NCBI RefSeq assembly: GCF_030580955.1 | Contig: NZ_JAUQON010000008.1 | Span: 1-64,000 of the forward strand | Direction of reading: 5' to 3' | DNA from: Hymenobacter convexus | GTDB lineage: Bacteria; Bacteroidota; Bacteroidia; Cytophagales; Hymenobacteraceae | DNA length: 64,000 nt | In this document: one piece after another, positions 43,167 to 53,784 of the stretch | Layout: each line of letters begins with the position of its first letter | Position numbering within the stretch: the first letter of the stretch is position 1 | Notes under the pieces: model-generated | What the model saw: the letters and a program-made list of their open reading frames with translations, nothing else | Databases searched by the model: none | What the model was told of the DNA's origin: nothing | Translations under genes and position numbers: made by a program

Positions 43167-43262
43167 AACGTCATGCTGAGCGCAGTCGAAGCATCTCTAC
43201 CGCGCAACGTAATCATTTACTAGCGCGGTAGAGATGCTTCGACTGCGCTCAGCATGACGTTC
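43167..43262. repeat. Intergenic palindrome, family A copy 8
   Basis: Arms AACGTCATGCTGAGCGCAGT... CTACCGCG and CGCGGTAGAG... CAGCATGACGTT, with GTCGAAG/CTTCGAC in place of the CCGAAG/CTTCGG of other copies: matched change on both arms. It fills the gap between tldD copy 1 and tldE copy 2. Confidence 0.95.
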
Positions 43263-43287
43263 TGTTGTTGTCTGATTTGAAGCTTGT

Positions 43288-44622
43288 TTAAACAGCGTCC
43301 GACAAGCTGGTAAACGTGAAGTCCCGAATCTTGAGCGGCGGCACGAGGTTGCCGTTCAGGCGCACCGGTTTACCAATGGCTTCCAGGTTGTTGAGCATGA
43401 TGACCGGGCTTTCGTTGAAGCGGAAGTTCTTCACCGGGAACTTGATTTGGCCGTTTTCGATGTAGAACGTGCCGTCGCGCGTCAGGCCCGTAAACAGCAG
43501 CGTCTGCGGGTCGACGGGGCGGATGTACCACAGGCGCGTCACGAGAATGCCCTTGGCCGTGCCCTTGATGAGGTCGGCGGTGCTTTGGGTGCCGCCTTCC
43601 ATAATCCAGCCGTTGGGGCGGGGCAGGTCGGGGATGCCGGCTTTCCGGGCCCAGAAGCGCGAGGAGTATAGGTTCTTCACCACACCTTTTTCAATCCAGG
43701 TGGTGCGCTGCTGCGGCCGGCCGTCGCCACTGAAAGTCAGGTCGCTGATTTCCGGGTTCAGCGGGTCGGAATAAATCGTAACCCGCTCATCGAACAGCTT
43801 TTCGCCCTTATTGTTGCCGCCGCCCTTCTTGCTGAGGAAGCTGCGGCCCTCGTCGGCGTTCCGCGCATCGAGCGAACCCATGAGTGCACCGAGTAAGGAC
43901 GTATCCACATTGGAAAGCAGCGCGTTCGGCTCTAGAATGACGGTGTACTTGCCCGGCTCGATGGCCCGCGCTTTTACCGATGACGAAGCCTTATCGGCCG
44001 CAATTTTGGTGAAGCGGGCGGCGTCCATCTTGGCTGCGTCCACGTAATCGCCCGAGGCGTAGCCCGAGCCGGTGCCGTCGGGCGTGCGCACCGTCACCGA
44101 AAACGTTACGTTGCTCACCTGCTGGTAAGCTTCCAAGCCTTTGGAGTTTCGCTTGGCCACGAAGCCGTGCGAATCGTCCAGAAAGGCGGCCGAGCTGAGC
44201 TTGCGCTGGTCGCAGAGCGCCATGCTGGCCCCTATTTGCGCGGCCCGGTAGTCGGGCGTGATGCCGGCCGTGGCGGCCACATAGGAGCGGCTGCCATCGA
44301 GGTACTGCTGCGGCCCGAGCAGCGGCATGTATTCAGGGCTTTCGGGCGCGAGGCGCGCAATTTCCTCGGCCCGCTGCACGCAGCGGCGCAGGGTGGCGTC
44401 GTCGAACTCGTTGCAGGTGGCAGTGCCGGCCCGGCGGCCGAAGCGGCTTTCCACGGCGAGGGAGGTATTGTCGCTCGCCCCGGCGGTGCTGATGGAGTTG
44501 CGCGCCGAGCGCACGTTGCCGCCAACGTTGCCGCTCAGCGTCGCGTCGCACTCGTCGGCGGTGCTGAAGCTGAGGACCTTTTTGAGTATGGTTTGGGCTT
44601 CGTCTTTGGAGAGAATGGCCAT
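43288..44622 (-). CDS. tldE: TldE/PmbA-like protein, copy 2
   Basis: A 444-residue TldE paralogue without HExxxH: SAFLDDSHGFVAKRNSKGLEAYQQ, FDERVTIYSDPLNPEI, GGTQSTADLIKGTAKGILVTRLWYIRP and TRDGTFYIENGQIKFP. No signal peptide. It follows its tldD partner (44786-46435) on the same strand, separated by a family A palindrome. Confidence 0.94.
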   Translation of the reverse strand: MAILSKDEAQTILKKVLSFSTADECDATLSGNVGGNVRSARNSISTAGASDNTSLAVESRFGRRAGTATCNEFDDATLRRCVQRAEEIARLAPESPEYMPLLGPQQYLDGSRSYVAATAGITPDYRAAQIGASMALCDQRKLSSAAFLDDSHGFVAKRNSKGLEAYQQVSNVTFSVTVRTPDGTGSGYASGDYVDAAKMDAARFTKIAADKASSSVKARAIEPGKYTVILEPNALLSNVDTSLLGALMGSLDARNADEGRSFLSKKGGGNNKGEKLFDERVTIYSDPLNPEISDLTFSGDGRPQQRTTWIEKGVVKNLYSSRFWARKAGIPDLPRPNGWIMEGGTQSTADLIKGTAKGILVTRLWYIRPVDPQTLLFTGLTRDGTFYIENGQIKFPVKNFRFNESPVIMLNNLEAIGKPVRLNGNLVPPLKIRDFTFTSLSDAV

Positions 44623-44668
44623 GAGAGAAGTGTTGAGTTTTGAATGTTGAGGGCTGAATTATTTCGGA

Positions 44669-44766
44669 GCGTCATGCCGAGCGCAGCCGAGGCATCTCGC
44701 GTGCAGCCGTAATCACGACGATTGCAACGATGCGGGCGAGATGCCTCGGCTGCGCTCGACATGACG
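44669..44766. repeat. Intergenic palindrome, family A copy 9 (variant)
   Basis: Arms GCGTCATGCCGAGCGCAGCC... and ...GGCTGCGCTCGACATGACGT with the AGGCATCTCGC/GCGAGATGCCT inner portion replacing AAGCATCTC. It lies between tldE copy 2 and its tldD partner. Confidence 0.92.
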
Positions 44767-44785
44767 TTCTTACAAAGCCATTCAA

Positions 44786-46435
<1,650 letters not shown>

Positions 46436-46444
46436 AAGGTGAGT

Positions 46445-46524
46445 GTAGCGCGGACTTTTAGTCCGCGAGTGGTTTGCATGGAAAAAAAGTCACGTTTAAT
46501 TCGCGGACTAAAAGTCCGCGCTAC
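46445..46524. repeat. Intergenic palindrome, family B copy 3
   Basis: Arms GTAGCGCGGACTTTTAGTCC... and the complement ending AGTCCGCGCTAC. It lies between tldD copy 2 (start) and tldE copy 3 (stop CTA at 46528, just outside the arm). Confidence 0.93.
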
Positions 46525-46527
46525 AAG

Positions 46528-47847
46528 CTACACCGCGTCTGAGAGGCTGGTAAAGGTGAAATCGCGGATTTTGAGCGGCGGCACGAGGCTGCCGTTCAGG
46601 CGCACGGGCTTGCCCAGTGCCTCCAGGTTGTTCAGCATAATGACCGGGCTTTCGTTGAAGCGGAAGTTTTTCACCGGGAATTTGATGACGCCGTTTTCGA
46701 TGTAGAACGTGCCGTCGCGCGTCAGGCCCGTGTAGAGCAGCGTCTGCGGGTCGACGGCCCGAATGTAGTAGAGGCGTGTTACGAGAATGCCTTTGGCCGT
46801 GCCTTTGATGAGCTCGGCGGTGCTTAGGGTGCCGCCGGCCATAATCCAGCCGTTGGGCGGGGGGATGTCGGGCACGCCCGATTTCTGGGCCCAGTAGCGC
46901 GAGGTGTAGAGGTTTTTCACGATGCCTTTTTCCACCCACGTCACTTTCTGTTGCGGGCGGCCGTCGTTGGCGAAGGTCAGGTCGGGTACCTCGGCGTTGG
47001 TCGGGTCGGAGTAGATGGTCACCCGCTCGTCGAAGACCTTTTCACCCTTCTTGTTCCCGCCGCCTTTTTTGCTGAGGAAGCTGCGGCCCTCGTCGGCGTT
47101 GCGGGCGTCCATAGCACCCATCATATTGTTGAGCAAATCAATAGCCGCCGCCGGCTCCAGAATCACGGTGTACTTGCCCGGCTCAATGGCCTTGGCGCCC
47201 ACCGACGAAGCCGCCTTATCGGCCGCCACCCGCGTGAGGCGGGCCGCGTCGAACTTCGCCAAATCGGTGTAATTGGCAATGGCGTAGCCGGAGCCGGTGC
47301 CGTCGGCAGTGCGCACGGTGATGGAAAAGTCCACGCTGCTCACCTGCTGGTAAGCCTCCAAACCTTTGGAGTTGCGCTTGGCCACGAAACCCGCCGAATC
47401 ATTAAAGAAGCCGGCGGAGCTCAGCTTCTTCTGCTCGCACAGCGCCATGCTGGCCCCAATCTGCTCGGCCCGGTAGTCGGGCGTGATGGCGGCCGTGCGC
47501 GCCGCAAACGAGCCGGGCGACGCCAGGTAGGTCTGCGGCCCGAGCAGCGGCACGTATTCGGGGCTTTCAGGGGCGAGGCGCGCAATTTCCTCGGCCCGCT
47601 GCACGCAGCGGCGCAGCGAGGCTTCGTCGAACTCATTGCAAGTGGCGGTGCCGCTGCGCTTGCCGAAGCGCGCCTGCACCGCCAGCGCCACGTTCTCAGC
47701 CGCGCCGGCGGTGCTGATGGAGTTGCGCGCCGAGCGCACGTTGCCGCCGGTGTTGCCGGTCAGCGTGGCCTCGCACTCGTCGGCAGTGCTGAAGCTGAGG
47801 ACTTTTTTGAGTATCGTCTGGGCTTCGTCTTTGGAGAGAATGGCCAT
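46528..47847 (-). CDS. tldE: TldE/PmbA-like protein, copy 3
   Basis: A 439-residue TldE paralogue without HExxxH: AGFFNDSAGFVAKRNSKGLEAYQQ, FDERVTIYSDPTNAEVPD, GGTLSTAELIKGTAKGILVTRLYYIR and TRDGTFYIENGVIKFP. No signal peptide. It is closest to copy 2. Its tldD partner (47995-49647) lies upstream, separated by a family A palindrome. Confidence 0.94.
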   Translation of the reverse strand: MAILSKDEAQTILKKVLSFSTADECEATLTGNTGGNVRSARNSISTAGAAENVALAVQARFGKRSGTATCNEFDEASLRRCVQRAEEIARLAPESPEYVPLLGPQTYLASPGSFAARTAAITPDYRAEQIGASMALCEQKKLSSAGFFNDSAGFVAKRNSKGLEAYQQVSSVDFSITVRTADGTGSGYAIANYTDLAKFDAARLTRVAADKAASSVGAKAIEPGKYTVILEPAAAIDLLNNMMGAMDARNADEGRSFLSKKGGGNKKGEKVFDERVTIYSDPTNAEVPDLTFANDGRPQQKVTWVEKGIVKNLYTSRYWAQKSGVPDIPPPNGWIMAGGTLSTAELIKGTAKGILVTRLYYIRAVDPQTLLYTGLTRDGTFYIENGVIKFPVKNFRFNESPVIMLNNLEALGKPVRLNGSLVPPLKIRDFTFTSLSDAV

Positions 47848-47880
47848 TGAGTTTTTTATGTAGAAATGCTGGATTATTTC

Positions 47881-47986
47881 AGAACGTCATGCTGAGCGCA
47901 GTCGAAGCATCTCTACCGCTTCGTTGCAATAGCCTTGATTTACTTGCGCAGTAGAGATGCTTCGACTGCGCTCAGCATGACGTTCT
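47881..47986. repeat. Intergenic palindrome, family A copy 10
   Basis: Arms AGAACGTCATGCTGAGCGCA... and ...TGCGCTCAGCATGACGTTCT, with matched GTCGAAG/CTTCGAC as in copy 8. The loop contains TTGCAATAGCCTTGATTTAC. It lies between the copy 3 tld pair. Confidence 0.93.
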
Positions 47987-47994
47987 GTTACCTA

Positions 47995-49647
47995 TTACCC
48001 GAGTTTGCGGGCCGTGTTAATCACGTTCACGCCATTAAAGCGCGTGGTGGCCGAGCCGTGGCTCACGGCCGAAACCTGGCTCGGCTGGCCCTTGCCATCG
48101 AAGAAGGAACCGAACAGGCGGTAGTCCGACTCGTCGCAAATCGCGGCGCAGGAGTTCCAGAATTCCTGGGTGTTGGCCTGGTAGGCCACGTCCTCAATCA
48201 TGCCCGCAATCTGGCCTTTTTCGATGGCGTAGAACACCTGGCCGCCGAACTGGAAGTTGTAGCGCTGCTGGTCGATGGAGTAGGAGCCGCGTCCGGCGAT
48301 GTAAATGCCCTTATCCACGCCTTTAATCAGGTCGTCGACGCTCATTTTGGCCTTGCCGGGCTGCAAACTCACGTTGGGCATGCGCTGGAACTGCACCGAG
48401 TCCCAGGAATCGGCGTAGCAGCAGCCGTCCGATTCGGTCTGGCCCACGATGTGGGCCTGGTCGCGGATTTTTTCGTAGTTCACCAGCATGCCGTCCTTGA
48501 TGAGGTCCCAGCGCTTGGTTTTCACGCCTTCGTCGTCGTAGCCCACCGCGCCCAGCGAGCCCGGCTGCAGCTTGTCGGCCACAATGTTGACCAGCTTCGA
48601 GCCATAGGGAATCTGCTTGGCTTTCCACTCCAGCGTGGCAAACGAAGTGCCGGCGTAATTGGCCTCGTAACCCAGCACGCGGTCCAGTTCCAGCGGGTGG
48701 CCCACGCTTTCGTGGATGGTCAGACCCAGGTGGTTGGGGTCGAGCACGAGGTCGTATTTGCCGGCGGTTACCGACTTCGCGGTCAGCTTTTCCTTCACCT
48801 GTTTGGCGGCTAGGGCGGCGTCTTCCAGCATGTCGTAGGAGTTGCGGTAGCCGATGAGGCCGGTGCCGCTGGCCCCCGGAATTTTGTCGGCGGCCTGGGG
48901 CGTAAGGTACTCATAGCCCAGGCCCATGGGTGCGCTGAGGGCGTCGCGTGAGCGGAATTTGCCGCTGGCCCGGTCGATGCCCGTGACCGAAAACGTGGGC
49001 CAGATGCGGTGCACGTCCTGGTCGATGTAGGAGCCGTCGGTGCTGGCGAAGTATTTCTGCTCGTTAATCTGAAACAGCGAGGAATTCACGAAGCTCGCGC
49101 CGTTGTCGGTGGCCCGGGCGTTGGCGGCCAGCAGCAGTTCCACCTTCTGCGCCACCGGCACCTCGAAGGCATTCTGCTTGATGGGCGTGCGCCAGGTGAC
49201 TTCGCCGTAGCCCTTTTGCGGGGCCAGCTGCACCTTTTCCTTCTGCACTTTCGAGTTGGCTTTGGCGATGGCCACGGCCAACTGCGCGGCTTTGGCCAGG
49301 CCGGCTTCGGTCACGGTGTTGGTGGCGGCGAAGCCCCAGGTACCGTTGGCCAGCACCCGCACGCCGCAGCCGAAACTCTCGCCGCTGGCAATGTTCTGCA
49401 CCTGTTTTTCGCGGGTGAAGATGCTTTGGTTGAGGTAGCGGCCGATGCGTACGTCGGCGTAGCTGGCGCCGGCGCTTTTGGCGGCGTTGAGGGCCGCATC
49501 GGCCAGGCGTTTTTTCTGGGCGGGGTCGAGGCCGGGTTCCAGCAGGCGGGCGGCGTCTACGGGCGTGCCGCCCAGGCTTGGGAAATGGGGCAGGAACAGG
49601 GCTCCGGCCGCCAAGCCAGAGAGTCCCACAAAGTCGCGTCGTTTCAA
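47995..49647 (-). CDS. tldD: TldD-like metallopeptidase, copy 3
   Basis: A 550-residue paralogue: Tat signal KRRDFVGLSGLAAGALFLPHFP, HESVGHPLELDRVLGYEAN (HExxxH 312-317), Cys segment AICDESDYRLFGSFFDGKGQP and SDGCCY. The start is TTG at 49647 (copies 1 and 2 use ATG), so translation may be weaker. It is the first gene of the six-gene tld series and lies downstream of a PAP2 gene on the same strand, which has its own terminator. Confidence 0.94.
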   Translation of the reverse strand: MKRRDFVGLSGLAAGALFLPHFPSLGGTPVDAARLLEPGLDPAQKKRLADAALNAAKSAGASYADVRIGRYLNQSIFTREKQVQNIASGESFGCGVRVLANGTWGFAATNTVTEAGLAKAAQLAVAIAKANSKVQKEKVQLAPQKGYGEVTWRTPIKQNAFEVPVAQKVELLLAANARATDNGASFVNSSLFQINEQKYFASTDGSYIDQDVHRIWPTFSVTGIDRASGKFRSRDALSAPMGLGYEYLTPQAADKIPGASGTGLIGYRNSYDMLEDAALAAKQVKEKLTAKSVTAGKYDLVLDPNHLGLTIHESVGHPLELDRVLGYEANYAGTSFATLEWKAKQIPYGSKLVNIVADKLQPGSLGAVGYDDEGVKTKRWDLIKDGMLVNYEKIRDQAHIVGQTESDGCCYADSWDSVQFQRMPNVSLQPGKAKMSVDDLIKGVDKGIYIAGRGSYSIDQQRYNFQFGGQVFYAIEKGQIAGMIEDVAYQANTQEFWNSCAAICDESDYRLFGSFFDGKGQPSQVSAVSHGSATTRFNGVNVINTARKLG

Positions 49648-49690
49648 AGCAGCGTAGTTATTTGGAAATAGGGGCAGCAGATTCGTAAAG

Positions 49691-49795
49691 ATGGGTACAA
49701 ATCTTAATGAAAAAGACCAGCCGTTGCGGCTAGCGTTGCGCTATTGCTCAAAAAAGTCTGTTTTGTTTAGGATTGGCATCGCCACAGACTGCTGA
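49691..49795 (+). CDS. Possible 34-residue peptide upstream of tldD copy 3
   Basis: ATG at 49691 to TGA at 49793-49795 codes MGTNLNEKDQPLRLALRYCS plus KKSVLFRIGIATDC. It contains two Cys and lies in a 235-base gap next to tldD. Small random frames of this length occur by chance, and no start signal was identified, so it is offered only as a candidate (for example a peptide substrate). Confidence 0.2.
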   Translation: MGTNLNEKDQPLRLALRYCSKKSVLFRIGIATDC

Positions 49796-49823
49796 CAAAG
49801 GCAACAGCGGCGCGAATTGAATT

Positions 49824-49856
49824 GAAAAAGCCCCGAATCTTTTCAGACTCGGGGCT
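49824..49856 (-). terminator. Intrinsic terminator of the PAP2 gene
   Basis: On the minus strand a GCCCCGAGTC / GATTCGGGGC stem is followed by TTTTTC, downstream of the PAP2 stop (49883). Confidence 0.85.
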
Positions 49857-49882
49857 TCGTTTGGAGTGAAGGTTTCACTTAT

Positions 49883-50692
49883 TTAGTGGTTGGTGGGCCG
49901 CCAGGTGAGGCTCACACCCGAGGCGCCGCTGCCGAAGTAAGCCGGCGCCATGCCGATGTCGCGGCCGATGCTTTTGCGGCCCCAGCGGTTGCGGTGGCTC
50001 AGGTAAGCCAAGTGGGCCGAGAGGATGCCGAAGCCCGCACCGGCCACCACGTCGCTTTGCCAGTGCTTGTCATTAATCATGCGCAGGGCGGCCACGCTGG
50101 TGGCAATGGTGTAGGCGCCGATGCCGTACCACTGGCTCTTGTCCCGAAACTCGGTGTGCACAATACTGGCTGCCAGAAACGCCTGCGCCGTGTGGCCCGA
50201 CGGAAACGACAGATTATCGGCCCCGTTAGGGCGCGTTTCGTTGGCCAGGTACTTCACCGCGAAGGTGCTGGCCAGCATGATGGCCTCGCCCTTGGCAATA
50301 ATGAGCAGCGTATTGATACGGTCGTTGCGCGACTCCACGCCGGCCAGCGCCACGGCGCCAAGCTCCAGATAGGGCAGGAAGATGACCGTATTGTCAATCA
50401 TGGTATTGACTGGCCGGAACTGCTTCTGCACAAACGTGCGGGCATCGTGGTTGATGCCCGCATCGCCCTGCGCCGTGATGGCGCCGTAGGTTATCATCAC
50501 CGCCGGAATAGCCACGGCTTTAAAAAGCTTGCTTTTGAAAAAGGGCTTGCTGCCGGGCGCTGACACTCCGCCGGGGTTTGCGTATTTCTTGGTGGTGTCG
50601 GTGGGGACAGGGTTTACCTGGGCCTGAACCGGATGAACGGCCCCGAACAGCAGCATAGCGGCAGCGAAACGGGTAATTAAAAAGGAGCGCAT
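49883..50692 (-). CDS. PAP2-family phosphatase
   Basis: A 269-residue membrane-associated phosphatase. A signal peptide (ITRFAAAMLLFGAVHPVQAQ) and a second hydrophobic region are followed by the phosphatase motifs: KYLANETRPNG (C1, K147 and R154-Pro), FPSGHTAQAF (C2, 163-172) and RMINDKHWQSDVVAG (C3, Arg204, His210, Asp214). It probably dephosphorylates lipid phosphates (undecaprenyl-PP or phosphatidate). It is separated from tldD copy 3 by a terminator. Confidence 0.93.
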   Translation of the reverse strand: MRSFLITRFAAAMLLFGAVHPVQAQVNPVPTDTTKKYANPGGVSAPGSKPFFKSKLFKAVAIPAVMITYGAITAQGDAGINHDARTFVQKQFRPVNTMIDNTVIFLPYLELGAVALAGVESRNDRINTLLIIAKGEAIMLASTFAVKYLANETRPNGADNLSFPSGHTAQAFLAASIVHTEFRDKSQWYGIGAYTIATSVAALRMINDKHWQSDVVAGAGFGILSAHLAYLSHRNRWGRKSIGRDIGMAPAYFGSGASGVSLTWRPTNH

Positions 50693-50812
50693 GAAATAAA
50701 AAATTAGGGGTAAGCAGGGTAAGCGCTTATTACTACGGGCCTGCTAACATAAACGTAATAGTTAGCTACGATGAAAATTGTAGTATATTGGTTGACTGGA
50801 TATTATAGGCGC

Positions 50813-50844
50813 AAAAAAAGTCCCCACCGGGTTGGTGGAGACTT
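50813..50844 (-). terminator. Intrinsic terminator of efflux system B
   Basis: On the minus strand AGTCTCCACC pairs with GGTGGGGACT and is followed by TTTTTTT. It lies just after the outer-membrane factor stop (50877), ending system B. Confidence 0.85.
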
Positions 50845-50876
50845 CAAATCCTGTGCGAAATCTGTTGATGTAACGG

Positions 50877-52328
50877 TTATTCCCAACCGCCGCCCAGGGC
50901 CCGTACCAGCGCCACGCTGGCGCCCAGTAGGTTGCTCTGGGCCTGCGTGAGGAGCGTGGCCGCGTCAAGGGTCTGGCGGTCGGCATCCACCACTTCGAAG
51001 TAGGTGGTGAGGCCGGCGCGGTAGCGCTCCTTGGTGAGGGCGCTGGCCAGGCGCGCGGCGCGGTAGGCGCGCTGGCGGGCCAACGCCTGGGCTTGGTACT
51101 GGCGCACATCGGCCTGGCTGGTTTCCACTTCCTCGAACGCCACGAGGGCAGCCTGACGGTAGTCGGCCACCAGGGCTTCGGCTTCGGAGCGGGCCACCTG
51201 CTCGTTGGCGCGGTTGCGGCCGCCGTTGAAGACGGGGATGCTGACGCCGCCACCCACGTAGTAGGTATAGTTGTCGGCCACGCGCACGATGTCGCCCAGC
51301 TGGGCGCTTTGCGGGCCGAGGTAGCCGTTGAGGCGCACAGTGGGCAGGCGCGTGAGCTTGGCCACGTCCACGCGGGCGCTGGCGGCGGCCAGGCGGCGCT
51401 CGGCTTGCTGCAAATCGGGCCGCCGAGCCAGCAGCGATGCCGGCAGCGAAGCCGGCACCACCGGCGCGGCCAGCGGCCCGGGCTGCGGCGCTACCGCGAA
51501 GCCGCTGGCCGGCACGCCCAGCACCGTGGCCAGCGAGGCTTCGAGGCCGAGGCGCTGGCGGCGGGTTTCTACCACGCTGGCGTCCACATTGGCCAACTCG
51601 GTTTCGGCGCGGTGCACGGCAATCTCGTTGTCGACGCCGGCCTCGTAGCGGGCGCGGGTCAGCTCCAGGCTGCGCTGGCGGTCGAGGCGGGCGGTATCGA
51701 GCACCAATAGCTGCGCATCGAGGCCGCGGATGTTGAAGTAATATGTCGCGGCATCGGCCGTGAGCGAGAGCAGCACAGTGCGCCGGTTGGCTTCCTGCAC
51801 CTGCGCATCGGCCTCGGCGGCGCGGATGCTGCTGCGAATGCGGCCCCACACATCAAACTCGTAGCTGGCGTTGATGGGAATGTAATACTGCGTCTGCACC
51901 ACGCCCAGGTTGTTGGAGGCCACCGGAAACGGCAGCGGCCGCAGCGCCGACAGCCGCGAGCGGTACACCTGCGGGTCCACTGTCACAAGGGGCGAGCGGT
52001 AGGAACTGGCCACACGCACGTTGGCGCGGGCGCTTTCCACGCGGGCCACGGCAGCTTGCAGGCTGAAATTCTGGGCGGTGGCCTGCTGTTCCAGCGTGTT
52101 CAGGCCGGGGTCGTTAAAGAGCGTCCACCAATTGCCGGGGGCGGGCGGGTTGTCCACGGTAGGCGGCATGCTGCTGGCCACGGCGGCCGGCGGGGTGGCA
52201 GCAGTGAGGCTGTCGGCCACGTTTTTCCAGGCGGCGGGGGTGGGCAGGCTGGGCGGCGCGTAGCTGGGCGGCCGCACGCAGCCGGCCAGCAGCGCAAGGA
52301 GAAGAAAAGGGGAGAGGCGGAGGGTCAT
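50877..52328 (-). CDS. NodT/TolC-like outer-membrane efflux lipoprotein (system B)
   Basis: A 483-residue outer-membrane factor. MTLRLSPFLLLALLAGC is a lipobox signal (Cys17). Two OEP (outer-membrane efflux protein) repeats follow, with long alpha-helical stretches (for example LEQQATAQNFSLQAAVARVESARANVRV) and the characteristic QRLGLEASLATVLGVP. It is the exit duct of the RND complex encoded upstream (52494-57117). Confidence 0.92.
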   Translation of the reverse strand: MTLRLSPFLLLALLAGCVRPPSYAPPSLPTPAAWKNVADSLTAATPPAAVASSMPPTVDNPPAPGNWWTLFNDPGLNTLEQQATAQNFSLQAAVARVESARANVRVASSYRSPLVTVDPQVYRSRLSALRPLPFPVASNNLGVVQTQYYIPINASYEFDVWGRIRSSIRAAEADAQVQEANRRTVLLSLTADAATYYFNIRGLDAQLLVLDTARLDRQRSLELTRARYEAGVDNEIAVHRAETELANVDASVVETRRQRLGLEASLATVLGVPASGFAVAPQPGPLAAPVVPASLPASLLARRPDLQQAERRLAAASARVDVAKLTRLPTVRLNGYLGPQSAQLGDIVRVADNYTYYVGGGVSIPVFNGGRNRANEQVARSEAEALVADYRQAALVAFEEVETSQADVRQYQAQALARQRAYRAARLASALTKERYRAGLTTYFEVVDADRQTLDAATLLTQAQSNLLGASVALVRALGGGWE

Positions 52329-52354
52329 TGCGGCGGAGCAAAGTCAAATCTGGC

Positions 52355-52476
52355 GGTCATGCTTCATCTCGCGTCCGCGAAGTCGAAGCATCTCTACCGC
52401 AGTAGTAATTCTTTTAATTGAGTTGGTTGCGCGGTAGAGATGCTTCAACTTCGCGGACGCGAGATGAAGCATGACG
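52355..52476. repeat. Intergenic palindrome, family A copy 11 (long variant)
   Basis: Arms GGTCATGCTTCATCTCGCGT... CTACCGC and GCGGTAGAG... ACGCGAGATGAAGCATGAC, with the GCGTCCGCGAAG/CTTCGCGGACGC insertion matched on both arms. It lies between the outer-membrane factor and the adaptor of system B. Confidence 0.92.
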
Positions 52477-52493
52477 TTCTTTTCGCAACCAAC

Positions 52494-53684
52494 CTACTTC
52501 ACCGGCGACGACACGCGGGGCGCGTCCGGGTCGTTCGGGCGGGGCTTGGCGGGCGGAGGGCCGGCGGGCTTGGCGGGTGGGGTGAAAGCTTTGGTTTGCA
52601 CGGCCTGGCCTTCGGTCAGCGTTTCAGCGGGGTTCAGCACCAGCTGCTCGCCGCCATTCAGGCCCTGCGATACTTCAATCTGGTTGCCGAAGTCGCGGGC
52701 GGTGGTGATGGGTTGGTAGTGGATTTTGCCATCCTGCACCATCGCCACGCGGCTGTCGGTGCCGCCGGGCACCAGCGCGTTGGCCGGGATGATGACGCTG
52801 GGCGCGGTGCGCGGCAGGTAGAATTTCACTTGGGCGTAGGAGCCGGGGCGCAGCTGACCATTGGGATTCGGAACCTGCACTTCGGTGAGCAGGGTGCGGG
52901 TGTTGGGGTCGAGGGCACCGGCATCACGCACCACTTTGCCTTTGAAGTGCTTGCCCACAAATTCCGGCACCAGATAATCGGCCGTCATGCCGTTTTTGAT
53001 GGCCGGCGCGAAGTTCTGCGGCACTTGCACGTAGGCGCGCAGCTTCTCGGTTTGCTCAATCTTGAACAGCTGCGAGCCCGGCGCGTTGCTGCTGCTCACG
53101 AGGCTGCCCACTTCCACATTGCGCTGCGTGACGATGCCGCTGAATGGGGCCGTGATGCGGCGGAAACTCTGCTGCGCCAGCAGTTGCTGCAACGCCGCCT
53201 GCTGCACCGAATACTGCGATTTGGCCACGTCCAGCTCCTGCTTGGAGATGGCACCGGGCAGGGCCACGCCGGCCAGGCGGTTGTAGCTGGTTTTGGCCAG
53301 GCCGAGGTTGGCACGGGCCTGGGCCACCTGCTGGTCGAGCTCGGGCGTGGTCACTTCGGCCAGCACCTGGCCGGCGCGTACTTTCTGACCGATGTCGGCG
53401 CTCCACGATTTCACAAAGCCATTGGCTTGAGCAAACACGAAGGTTTCGCGCAGCGACTTGGTATCGGCGGGCAAGGTCACGGTGGTGGTGTCGGGCGCGG
53501 CTTTGGCCGGCGCCACGGTCACGGTGGGGGCCTCGTTGGTAATGGCTTTGGCTTCGGCGTTGCGGGCCTTTTCCTGCTTGTGGCGCGGCATATAGCCAAG
53601 CACGAACAAGCCGGCGAAAACAGCTAGCACAAGTAGAATTATCAGCCAGAACCGGCCAGAGCCGGAAGAATTAGAATCAGACAT
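52494..53684 (-). CDS. RND periplasmic adaptor, system B
   Basis: A 396-residue HlyD/AcrA-type membrane fusion protein. An N-terminal TM (FWLIILLVLAVFAGLFVLGY) anchors it. The biotinyl-lipoyl-like half motifs (SWSADIGQKVRAGQVLAEVTTPELDQQV... and ITAPFSGIVTQRNVEVGSLVSSS), a helical hairpin between them, and a beta-barrel (LLTEVQVPNPNGQLRPGSYAQVKF) follow. It ends in a Pro/Ala-rich tail. Confidence 0.93.
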   Translation of the reverse strand: MSDSNSSGSGRFWLIILLVLAVFAGLFVLGYMPRHKQEKARNAEAKAITNEAPTVTVAPAKAAPDTTTVTLPADTKSLRETFVFAQANGFVKSWSADIGQKVRAGQVLAEVTTPELDQQVAQARANLGLAKTSYNRLAGVALPGAISKQELDVAKSQYSVQQAALQQLLAQQSFRRITAPFSGIVTQRNVEVGSLVSSSNAPGSQLFKIEQTEKLRAYVQVPQNFAPAIKNGMTADYLVPEFVGKHFKGKVVRDAGALDPNTRTLLTEVQVPNPNGQLRPGSYAQVKFYLPRTAPSVIIPANALVPGGTDSRVAMVQDGKIHYQPITTARDFGNQIEVSQGLNGGEQLVLNPAETLTEGQAVQTKAFTPPAKPAGPPPAKPRPNDPDAPRVSSPVK

Positions 53685-53784
53685 TATCGGGGAAATCGGG
53701 GTCAGAGGATTTTTAGACCGTAGAGGACGCTGAACATTCCGCGCGACTGCTGCGCAAACCTCAACTCCTCTGCGGGCTAAAAAA

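Noticed and set aside
43127..43216. Upstream extension of tldD copy 1
   Set aside because: Reads through a family A palindrome and would bury the Tat signal; ATG at 43126 fits the other copies.
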